This document shows, in pieces, positions 54,871 to 64,000 of a stretch of DNA of 64,000 nucleotides. Made by a program: the position numbers and the translations under genes. Within the stretch, counting starts at the first letter, position 1; each line of letters opens with the position of its first letter. This DNA is from Edaphochlamys debaryana (lineage: Eukaryota; Chlorophyta; Chlorophyceae; Chlamydomonadales), in the NCBI GenBank assembly GCA_016858145.1, contig JAEHOE010000117.1, positions 248,001 through 312,000 of the forward strand, given 5' to 3'. The notes below the pieces were generated by a model. That model saw only the letters and a program-made list of their open reading frames with translations, was not told where the DNA came from and did not search any database.

Positions 54871-56806
54871 CTGGCTGCAAACTGCCCCCTCAGAAATAGT
54901 TCTCAAGCCACCCACTCGCCCGTGCAATCACCCCTGAGTCACACGTCAGAAGCCATGCCATTACCCAACACCCCCTCTGCACCTTCAGCGCTTTCCAGAC
55001 CCTGGTGCCTTGTGTCCGTTCGGCCCTATTCGGCGGGACTTGTCACACTCTACCTGCGCTCTCGGACTTCGTGCCCCCTTCATCCTGTGATTGGGGTTTG
55101 CCACCTGTGGTTCGAGATACTCCCTCCGACGGGGCTCTCTGGTCCTCCTATGCCCTCTTGCCCCCATCCTCTGAGTGCTCCCCCGCCCGCCCCTTGCAGC
55201 AGCCCTCCAACTGGCCTCCCCGAGGCAGCTACGCCGCTCCTCGTGACTCCGTCCTCCCGAGACCTCCGGGTCCTTAACCTGTGCTCGCTATCCCTTACAT
55301 TTCTGTCCTACTTCCTTGGCGCTCGTCGCAAAGCTGCGAGGGTGCAGGGCTGAGCTGTAGGGGGCCGAGGATGGTCGTCCGGGGGATGAAGCACAATCCG
55401 CGGAGCATAAGGCGAGACAGCAACACCGCGCTCGGTCGGGGGGCGTACTCTTACGGCACGCAAGTCGGCACGCAACAACAACGAACATTCAACGAACATC
55501 CATCCAGCTATCCATCCTCAACTAGCCAGGCACGAAAGTCACCGGAGGCTCATGTGTCGTCTGTCGACCTATGATATCACGCTTATCTCGGGCCAACGTG
55601 AAACGTGTCGGCCAGTTCACCCAATGCGCAGAATGCGATAATCGCGACTTGCGCATGACTTGCGCGATCGGACTTACTCCACATGGGCGAACATTCTGGG
55701 CGTCGGAGATGCAATCGGATAGAAGTAGGCCGCTGCGTGCCTGGCAGAGGTCAGGCCCCAAGCAGAGCGCAGTGACAGGTGCACAAGGGCTCGAGCTCGA
55801 GAGGCGTTTGCACAACGTTTGCGAGCACCTGCGGCCTTGCCTGCGCCAGCTTTGACACCGGCTGACGCTGTCTGTCGCGGGCTGTGGCCTGGCGAACCTG
55901 ACCTGGAATGCACCCACAGGTAATAATTATTGAACGGCGCAGCTATCAAACTCGGCGCACGTAAGTCGGCTTACTTGCTCGCGCGAGGGCGCTGCAGACA
56001 TGTGAGCGCTGACGGACCCGCGAGCAATGCCGTCGCGCCACGTGCTGGGGGTCTCGGCCACTACAGTGAGGTCAGTGAATGGGTTACATATGCTTGGCAG
56101 AGGCCACGGGGCGCGCACTTGTATGCCCGGGAAGCGTGCAGGGAGAGAGGCAGTCCGCGGCGTCGGGGAACGGGGGGAACGGCCTGCCACGACGACCTGC
56201 TTAAGGGCACGCAGTACACCGTGCCGGCCATGCAATACGTTTGCAGCTTGGGTGGGCGACTGTAAAGATGCTCTATCCCACTGGAGGGCCCGGGCGTAGG
56301 GCCGCCTGGGGCGCCTGGGGCCGCCCAGGGACCCTGGGAGGGGCAGGGAGGGGTGGGATGGAGGGGGGGGTGGTTGCAGGGATGACACGTCGGACGGGAG
56401 GGCTCAGAGTGAAGACCCGGGGGTCCCGAATGACTGGAGTAGCTGCCCGAGATAGGGGGCGTAAAAGTGCTTAGGAGGGTGGGAATGGAGAGGAGGCAAG
56501 GGGGCACAGGGCAGATTGAGCGGAAGCCGACTATCCGAGAGCACGGGGCTAGGACTCCACACTAGCTAGGTAACAGAAGGATCCAGGGGTGGCAAGAGGG
56601 AAGACGGCCGTGGATAGGAAATGCGCGTTTTGGGGGGAGAGGGCAACAGGTGAGTTGGGAGGGAGAGGGTTCAGAGGTAGTGTGTGATGCAGAGGTGTGA
56701 CCTGGGTGGGAAGTAAGGGGACGGGCTGCTGGAGGTCTTCGGAGGTCTAGGGGAAACTCAGCAGCGCCTGAGTCACTCGAGATAGAATGGCGGATGCAAG
56801 GTACAA
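54871..56806. other. Unique spacer between the duplication arms
   Basis: About 1.9 kb between the two arms, into which both pherophorin genes point with their 3' ends. No gene, no obvious self-complementarity and no recognisable transposon ends. The composition is closer to intergenic DNA. Confidence 0.5.
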
Positions 56807-56815
56807 AGTCACGGG

Positions 56816-56820
56816 GTTAC
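56816..56820 (-). terminator. TGTAA polyadenylation signal, minus pherophorin
   Basis: TTACA on the plus strand, 540 nt past the stop codon of the minus copy; mirrors the signal at 54857-54861. Confidence 0.65.
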
Positions 56821-57359
56821 ATTACGGGTGTTAACCGTTGTGAGTGCGATCGTCCCATCCACCTTGCTTGGCGTGCTCCGAGGGTCTCTCCTCTCATTCG
56901 TGCTCACAGCCGACGGGGTAGTACTTGATGTACGAGGCTGTAGGATGATATCACGGCAATAACCAGGCACACACAAGCCTTGCTCACTCTCAGACATCGA
57001 TCGCCAGCCTATCGAGTCAGTCCTATGTATCTTTCTGTATTCTAAAGTCCTCAGTCGCCCACCTAGCTAGCCCCCGCACCCAGCCAGATGGAGGCTGAAC
57101 GGCAGGCAGCCACCATGCGTTCATTGCTTCCCATGCAAAGCGCCCGCCGCCCGCAGTAATGATCAACAGCAGTGCTTGCACTGGCCTTCACATATACGTA
57201 CGGCAACGGGACACGTGCCCAAGCCTGCCAGCCTAACTAAGCCATCTACCCCATGAACGCTTGCCAGCCTGGGTGAATGCGAGTGTATGTGCTCCCGCTG
57301 CGCGGCGGGTCATCATGCGCGGGTTACTATGTACCGTTCATGTGCGCGAGCGATTCTGC

Positions 57360-60293
57360 TTAGCACGCCCTGGCGGTGAAGTGGCAGGCCAGGTAGATGA
57401 GGGGGTTGCTCGAGGGCCGCGTGCCGCCCACCCTCTGGGTCATGGTCACCGTGGTGGACTCGGCTCCCGGAAGCCCAGTGATGGTGGACGTGGGAAACTG
57501 GGGGCAGGTGGGCGGGCGGGGGGAAGGGTTGGGTGCATGGCAGGATTGGCAGCTCCGTAAGGGCGGCGGGCGGGGCGGGGCGGGGCGTGGGGTGACTACT
57601 GGGGTGCAAGTGAGCGCATCGAGATCACATGCGCAAGGGACGACGTACGGACATGCCTACGGTACACATGGGTACAAATGAAGCGCACATGGCGTGTACT
57701 GCCGCTCACCTGGCCGGGGTTGAAGTTGGGCACCGGCGCGAAGCTGGCGTAGAAGTGGCCCTGGTCCACCACCACGGTGACGTTGGGGTTGTTGAGGATG
57801 GACAGAGCGCAAGACGCCATGATGTGGGTGCTGTTGACCGCACGGCTGTGGGCGGGAGGAGGGGGGCGGGCGGGCGGGCGAGGCGGGTGGGGATCATCAT
57901 GCATATATGGGTTAGTTCATTGGTGCCAACGTAGCAATTAAACTGAGCCCTGAACCAAGCGGCGAGGTTTCAGGTCAAGCGACTGCCATGCATCTGTCCG
58001 CCCCCGCAACCGGCCACCCAAATGAACTCACACTTGCAGCGTGATGCCGCCGACGTCGTAGCCCCTGCGCGGGTCGTTCTTGGCGCACCCCGCGCAGCCC
58101 AGGATGGGGGTGGGTGCGGCCGAGGTGGTGGTGTAAGAGGTGGCGGCGGGGGACGAGGGCGGCGGGGGGATCGTGAAGTAGCCGCCCCACCTGGCAGGGG
58201 GCGGGCAAGCGAGAAGGCGGACTGGTGAGAGGACGAACATGGGCGATAGCCTGTGTGTCAGACGTGCCCGCAAGAAGGCTAGCTCACTTGGTCTCGGAGC
58301 CGAGCAGCTTCTGGATGGGCTGCCAGGTGAAGATGATGGGGGCGCTCTGGGCCGTGGTCGACAGCGGGTTGGTGGTGAAGCGGAAGGCGGTGACGTTGGT
58401 GGCGGGGACGGCCTCGCCAGCGGAGCCTGGGCCAAGGGAGGAGGCAGGCAAGAGGCGGTTGAGCAACAACGAGTGAAGGGTTTAGAACCCGGCTCTGCGC
58501 TAGCGTGCAGGGCTATTGCTGGCAGATAGCACTCACGAGGCTGGGCCCAGATGGTGTCATTCGCGCAGGGCGGAGGGGAGGGCGGAGGCGCCAGGGGCGG
58601 AACCGCAAGGTTGGGGGTGACGGGGCCGTTGGGGGGGCTAGGAGGAGGGGGGGACGGCGGAGGGGGCGGGGGCGGGGGAGGCGGGGGGCTGGGAGGAGGG
58701 GGGGACGGCGGCGGAGGAGGAGGCGGGGGAGGGGGAGGGCTGGGAGGAGGGGGCGAGGGAGGCGGGGGAGGCGGCGGGGGAGGGGGAGGGCTGGGAGGAG
58801 GGGGAGACGGTGGGGGAGGAGGAGGCGGTGGGGGAGGAGGGCTCGGAGGAGGGGGGGACGGGGGCGGGGGAGGAGGCGGGGGAGGCGGCGGGCTGGGCGG
58901 CGGCGGGGATGGGGGCGGAGGCGGAGGCGGAGGAGGCGGAGGGCTGGGCGGCGGGGGGCTGGGAGGCGGAGGAGGAGGGGGAGGCGGCGGCGGGCTGGGA
59001 GGGGGCGGACTGGGCGGCGGCGGCGGAGGAGGAGGAGGAGGCGGGCTTGGGGGTGGCGGGCTCGGAGGGGGCGGGGGAGGAGGGGGAGGAGGGGGGCTTG
59101 GGGGTGGCGGGCTGGGAGGGGGAGGGGGAGGAGGGGGCGGGGGCGGGCTGGGAGGAGGCGGGCTGGGCGGCGGCGGCGGGGGAGGGCTGGGCGGCGGGGG
59201 TGGCGGTGGGCTGGGCGGCGGGGGCGGAGGCGGGCTGGGCGGCGGGGGGCTGGGCGGGGGCTTGGAGCACCCCTCGGCGCCGGTGATGGTGACCGTGATA
59301 TCGCATACCGAGCCAGTGCCTCCGCAGTTGTTGCCGCCTCCAGCGCAGCAGGTCTTCCCCTCGCTAGCGCGGCACGTGTTGTTGCCGTTGAGGGGGCCGT
59401 CGTGGATCTGGGTGGAAGGGCAGAGGACATGTATGAGGTCAGAAGGGGTGGGGCGCAACGCGCAAGCAGGCAGGATCCCGACCGTCCTGCAACTCCCGCG
59501 CAGTCCCACGAGACTCACCTGCGCCGAGAAGCTGGAGACCCCGATTTGCACGTAGTACCCGACCGTGGTCACTGTGTTGCAGGTGTTCCCGGCGATGGTG
59601 CCAGAGCAGGAGCTGGTGTCCAGGCTGCAGATGGGGGCGCCCTGGCGGCAGCAGAACCACCTGAGCGGAGGGCAGGTGGGGGGGCGTGATGACGAGGGCA
59701 CGTAGGGGGGGCACAGCTAGCGGGGTAGAAACATGGACCCGGGTGCAAGCACCGATACGCAATGCTTGCTGGATGGATGGAGGGCTCAGGGCCCATGCTC
59801 CCTGGCCACCACTGGCTAACACGAGGCGCCCAATCAACTCAACCCCACTCACGAGACGGATCCGGGCTTGCAGCTGCCCACGTTGACCAGCACATAGATG
59901 TGCGTCGAGTTGAAGTAGGAGCACGTGTTGGTCATGCACGTGTTAAGGCTGGGGGGGGACGTTGGGCGAGCGAGGGGGGAGTGCGGGGAAGGGGCCTTGG
60001 TGGGCGGGCGGGGGTGCGTGCGAGAGCGTTATGTTGCGCCGCCGTGCAAATGGCGGCAAACCCCGTTGAAGGCCCTCTCCGGCAAAGACGACTCACTCGT
60101 TGCACGTGTACGAGCATGTTTGGTGAAGCTTGCGACCGAAGTAACCAGTGAAGCTGTCGCGAGCCTCGGCGACCTCGCCCTGGCGAGCTGCGGCCGCCCC
60201 CATGGGGCTCGCCACCATAGCTACGAAGAGCGCTGCAAGCCCAAGGGCTGCGCGCTGACTGCCGACCGCAGGGCGGTTCGGCGCCATGGTCAT
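57360..60293 (-). CDS. Pherophorin-family extracellular-matrix glycoprotein, intact copy
   Basis: Secreted cell-wall/extracellular-matrix glycoprotein of 625 residues. Exons in reading order: 60293-60097, 59948-59853, 59660-59519, 59407-58537, 58426-58288, 58190-58032, 57845-57710, 57497-57360; all phases fit. Order of parts: signal peptide (res ~15-35, LGLAALFVAMVASPMGAAAA); Cys-rich N-terminal domain (to ~res 194) with CSYTCNE, CMTNTCSYFNSTHIY, WFCCRQGAPICS and CCAGGGNNCGGTGSVCD; a Pro/Ser rod (~res 195-410, units SPPPP) expected to be hydroxylated and O-glycosylated; and a C-terminal domain with NPLSTTAQSAPIIFTWQPIQ, GCAGCAKNDPRRGYDVGG, VNSTHIMASCALSILNN and a final CHFTARAC. The domain plan is that of pherophorins. 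Start: ATG 60293; a second Met two codons later is also possible. Its 3' end faces that of the plus copy. Confidence 0.88.
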
Positions 60294-62283
60294 GGCACGA
60301 AAGGTGAAGCGCGCGCGACCGACCCACTGCAACTCAAGGTTAACCTAAGTTACGTGACGTTGCAGGGATGCACAAGTCGATGTTAACAACATGGACCAAG
60401 CGGCGCCTCTTATGCTGCCGTGGGCCCTGTCTGTTCCGCGAGCCGCGCGCCGTTCAGGAGCCGACGACCGGTCTACGAAACCTCCGCTGCACGCCCGCTG
60501 CACCGGCAAGCCGCCAAACACGACAGGTGCCCACCTCTGGTGCACGCTTACCAAGCTAAACGCTTCGCTCTCATACCGCGTTGTGCGCGCCCTGGAATGC
60601 CCGGGGACCTCACCCGGAGCTCCGGTCCGCTCTGGCCTGTCCAGTTCCGTGCCTGTGTGGCCTGCGTGAGGCCGGGCTGTCCCGGTCCATCCTACACCGC
60701 TGAAGGACGCACGCCCTAGGCCCGACCTGACTGGTGGTGCTCCGTCCACAGAGCCCCCCCTGCAGGTGTGACCGTGTGTGACGTGCCTCGGGCAGCTGGT
60801 GCAGAACCTCGAGGGCGGCGGGAACTGGGCGTGCCCTCCCTCGGGGCTGGCCCCGGTCGCTCCCCACGCACCCCACTGCACGGCGGCTGCACCGGGGCTG
60901 CTCCGCCGGGCTACCCCACGTCGGAGGTTCGGACATGGACAGGTCAGCCCAACTGGACGGCGCGCGCCGTCCCTTTGCGCCGTGTGGGGCGTGTACCCCG
61001 GGTGTACTGCGGGTGGCTGGCGAACCTACCATCCACGCACGCACTCGTCTCCCTCCCCGGGCTTCCGACAGACGCGCACTCTAAAGTCATCTGGACGGGC
61101 CGTCCTGACGTGCGTGCTGCTGTGGCGTGACGGTGTACCAAGGGTAGCGCCCGCACGCACACCGTAGACTCGGAGAGCCCGTCGGAGTGGTCCCTCCGCG
61201 TGCCCTTGGGTGGGAGGCGCCTGCGGATTGGGCCGTCCTGTTCCACACGCACACCCCGGGTGCACCCAGCCTGATCTGCCTGCTGCACCCCACACACACC
61301 CTAGCTCACACACACATACAGGCAAGGCAAATGGCCCGCTCGTCCGTCCGTCCATCCCGATGCAAGCAGTGGCGAAACGGTGCAGCGCCAGAGTAGCCAG
61401 AGTAGCTTCAGTTGCCGCGGGTTGGGCCAACCAGTTCCTGCCTACTATGCTAGGCATGCTGACCCTACCCCAGCCCCCAGCGACGGCCCGCCTGCCCGTC
61501 CTGACGGATTCAAGCAACGAAGCAAGTTGCTGCTGCCGTGGCGGTGGTATCGCACCTCAGGGCCTGCCCCTCACGCCCTCGCTCAGCCCCGCGCTCATTC
61601 CTGTGGCAGCGCTCGTAGCCCTGACCTGCCTCAGGTCAGGGGTTCGCTGTATTCGCTGCTGCCTGACCTCGGCCCTGCGTGGCGCATGCACTCACGGCAC
61701 ATCCCCGCTGCATGCACCCCCGCCCGCTGCACCCCACCTACACAACCAAGCGCTTCGCTTCGTTGATTTCTTCTAACCCCACCTACACCCACGCAACACC
61801 TGACCGCCACCCCGAGCGGTCCGTTGAGAGCAGCAGAGGGGACTCAACAGCACAACCTACCCCACGCATGCACTGAGTTGCAGCGGCGGGAGTCCTCGGC
61901 CGTGCTCCGTCGCCACCGGTGGGCCAAATACGCACGCTGGACGTGTTCGTTTGGCCTGACTTGAAAGACACTGCCGGCCCGCCCCCTGAGCGCTGGACCG
62001 TGTCTCGTACGCACCCGCACGCACCCGCACACTGGCACCTGGATATCGCGCACAACCCCGAGCATCTATCCAATCACATTCGCCGTCACCCTCGTTCGCA
62101 TCATTGCCCACCCAAACGATGATCCTGTTCGCGTGCTCGCATGCAGTCCTCACACCCGATGACGAGGCTCACACAGACACGTGCAAAAGCACCCCAGATC
62201 ACGCTCGATTGCTCCCGAGTCCCGGCACTCCATATAGACACACGCTCCCGGCTTCCTCCCACACCCTCACACCCCCGCCTGCC
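60294..62283. other. Upstream of the pherophorin and downstream of the membrane-protein gene
   Basis: Contains the pherophorin promoter and outer part of the right arm (to about 61622), then intergenic sequence with ACGCACCCGCACGCACCCGC-type repeats near 62008. No gene seen; open frames here mirror those at 48300-49600 and show no family. Confidence 0.5.
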
Positions 62284-63926
62284 TCACTCTTTCTTCCTCG
62301 CCTCGGTCCCCTCCCGCTCCCCCGCCTCCCGCTCCTCCCGTACGTAGCAGTACAGCCCCGCCATCAGTAGGTCGCACCCCGCAAACAGCGTCACGCACAG
62401 GTTCGCGTTCGGCCCCAGCGCCCGGCACATGGCGGCGTCCAAGGGGATGCCCGCCAGCGCCAGCGCCGCGCCCCCAAACACCATTCGCAGCCACAGCGCC
62501 TGGCGGCCCACCTACGAAGGGCGGAGGGGGGCATGGGCGGGGGAGAGGGAGGTGGGGTCTGCGTAAGGGACGGAGGGGCGGCCGGTGGCCATGGAGGTGT
62601 GCAGCAGATGCACTGCCTGGTGCGGGGCAGGGCCCTGAGCCACAACCGGCCCGGCCGTCATGCATTAATGAGCACATGCCTGATCATGATCCACGCACTG
62701 AGGCTCTTCCCCTTGCTCCACTCGGCTGCCGCTGCGCCGCCGCGCGCCTACCTTGCGCCGCCGCCTGCAGTGCCTGCCCACCACCACCGCCGCCGCAACG
62801 GAGCCTCCGACGTAGAGAAGCTCGTGCACCAGCGGCAGGTCATGTCCCAGAAACCTGCGGCGGCGCGGGCGTGGTGTCATGTACCGGTAAGGATGGTGTG
62901 GGCGTGCGCGGGGTAGCTGGGGCCCGGGCGGGGATAGATGTCATGAATGTAGGGCGTGGGCGCGGGGTACCCGGCGGGTGGGGTTGTCAGAGACAACGGG
63001 GCGTAGTGCCGCGGTGTGTTGGCGTCGCGTTATGACCCGGCGGCTGGGGGCATGCAGGGATTGTTGGGGAGAGTACGGGGGCAGTAGCAGGGGGAACACA
63101 ATGACTGTCCCTCAGGTGCACTCCCAAGGTGTTTACCGTACGGTACGACAGCACTCACGCGGCCAGAAAGATGGCGCTCGCCACCAAGAGCACGTGCCTC
63201 TTGCGCGTGCGGGCAGCGACGCCCTCCGGGCGCCCGAGCTCCCCCGTCAGACAGGCGTAGGCGGCTGGGGCGGGCGGGTTGCAAGATGGCGTGGCTGGGG
63301 TGAGTGCACGTAACCGGTGGGTAGGAGGACAGCGCTGAGCGAGAACAGGCTAGGAAGGGCATCTGCGTACCGACAAAGGCATCCGCGTAGCCCCCAGGTG
63401 GCCCCAACTCGCGCAACATACAACCCAGGCCTCGCCCAATCCTACCTGAAAAGGCGCATGCGCCGGTGCCCGCTACATCAGCCGCAATGGCCGGCCGCTG
63501 CCAGGCGTGCGAGCGGGGCAGCAGGCAGTGGCTCCAGAGGGCGGCCTGGGGGCTGGGGAACGGTGAGAGCCCTTCCACAGGGACCCGCTGCCGTACCCCT
63601 CTTGCGTACGGCACTCACTGCGCACATAACTGAGTAGAAGGCGAACGAGATGGCGCACTGGGCGAGAGGGAGAGGGGGCAAGCAGGAGTTGGATAGCACC
63701 ATTATCGTACCACCAGCACCATCGGCAAATTTCCCAAGCACAAGCAGGCAGGCTTTACGCACCAACCATCAGAGCTGGCAAATGCTCTCCCGTCGTCAGG
63801 GCCCCATGCCCCAGGATCTCACCGCTGGCGTGGCGACGGGCGGCCGCCCCCGGCGTCCACTGTACGGCACCGCCAGCCGTACGGCACCGTACATCCCGAT
63901 GGCCAGCCCCAAAATGATGAGCGGCA
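62284..63926 (-). CDS. Polytopic membrane protein, 5' end outside the window
   Basis: Six exons in reading order: 63926-63823, 63657-63619, 63545-63446, 63264-63159, 62854-62752, 62511-62284 (stop TGA at 62284); all phases fit and the first exon needs one nucleotide from an exon beyond 64000. About 226 residues are visible with at least six hydrophobic segments: PLIILGLAIGMYGAVRLAV, CAISFAFYSVMCAALWSHCL, IAADVAGTGACAFSAAYACL, HVLLVASAIFLAAF, ELLYVGGSVAAAVVVG, and the C-terminal MVFGGAALALAGIPLDAAMC with LCVTLFAGCDLLMAGLYCYV. Ser, His and Asp residues in or near membrane segments (SVMCAALWSH, IAADVAG, GHDLPLVHE) recall CREST-type seven-helix hydrolases (ceramidase/Per1/PAQR). That likeness is weak and I give no function. 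The C-terminus is charged (REGTEARKKE). Confidence 0.7.
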
Positions 63927-64000
63927 CTGGAACAGACGAGGCACAAAACGGGCATTGTCGTGTTCAATTAGTGGTCGTGCCAGGGAGCATTCGTCCTGAC

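Larger units (their letters stand above)
56807..61622 (-). repeat. Inverted duplication, right arm
   Basis: Reverse-complement partner of 48500-54870, including the intact pherophorin gene, its 3' UTR with TGTAA, and upstream DNA up to about 61622. It lacks the LINE. The part upstream of the gene (about 60600-60900) is the most diverged. Confidence 0.85.

Noticed and set aside
54871..56806. Autonomous mobile element between the arms
   Set aside because: No transposase or reverse-transcriptase reading and no terminal repeats or target duplication seen.

Overview
This window looks like nuclear DNA of a volvocine (Chlamydomonas/Volvox-type) green alga. The signs are very GC-rich sequence, genes cut into many short exons by GC-rich introns with C/T-rich acceptor tracts, TGTAA polyadenylation signals, two pherophorin-type cell-wall glycoprotein genes, polyGln/polyGly/polyAla runs in coding sequence, and a LINE with a volvocine-type cysteine/histidine C-terminus. 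All gene models below are spliced by hand. In almost every case exon phase, splice signals and family homology agree.

Layout. 1-654 (+): 3' end of an unidentified coiled-coil protein. 1908-14383 (+): voltage-gated, cyclic-nucleotide-domain potassium channel, 21 exons, with a ~490-residue low-complexity insertion inside the nucleotide-binding domain. 15850-22312 (+): folate-biopterin transporter (FBT/BT1 family), 15 exons. 22313-27370: intergenic and 3' UTR. 27371-31687 (-): plant-type RR-tandem CCCH zinc-finger protein with polyGln. 31688-34079: intergenic, with a dispersed repeat and a LINE 3' fragment. 34080-42027 (-): TruD/PUS7-family pseudouridine synthase, 17 exons, with RGG-rich insertions. 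44863-47530 (+): unrecognised Gly/Ala/Gln/His-rich protein. 48500-61622: large inverted duplication carrying two divergently placed arms, each with a pherophorin gene. The minus copy (57360-60293) is intact. The plus copy (49678-54314) holds a LINE in an intron and a 4-nt frame-changing insertion. 62284-63926 (-): polytopic membrane protein, 5' end outside the window.

The genes are housekeeping, signalling and extracellular-matrix genes of one nuclear locus, not an operon. The most unusual structural theme is a set of 'exon-edge echoes': short, partly decayed copies of exon ends, each with its splice site, lying in the neighbouring intron of the channel, the PUS7 gene and the plus pherophorin. 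Other notable items are a LINE insertion whose 9-bp target duplication copies a 3' splice site, a dispersed repeat whose internal deletion is filled by 30 bp identical to a CCCH-gene exon, and an intronic repeat present in inverted orientation in two neighbouring genes.
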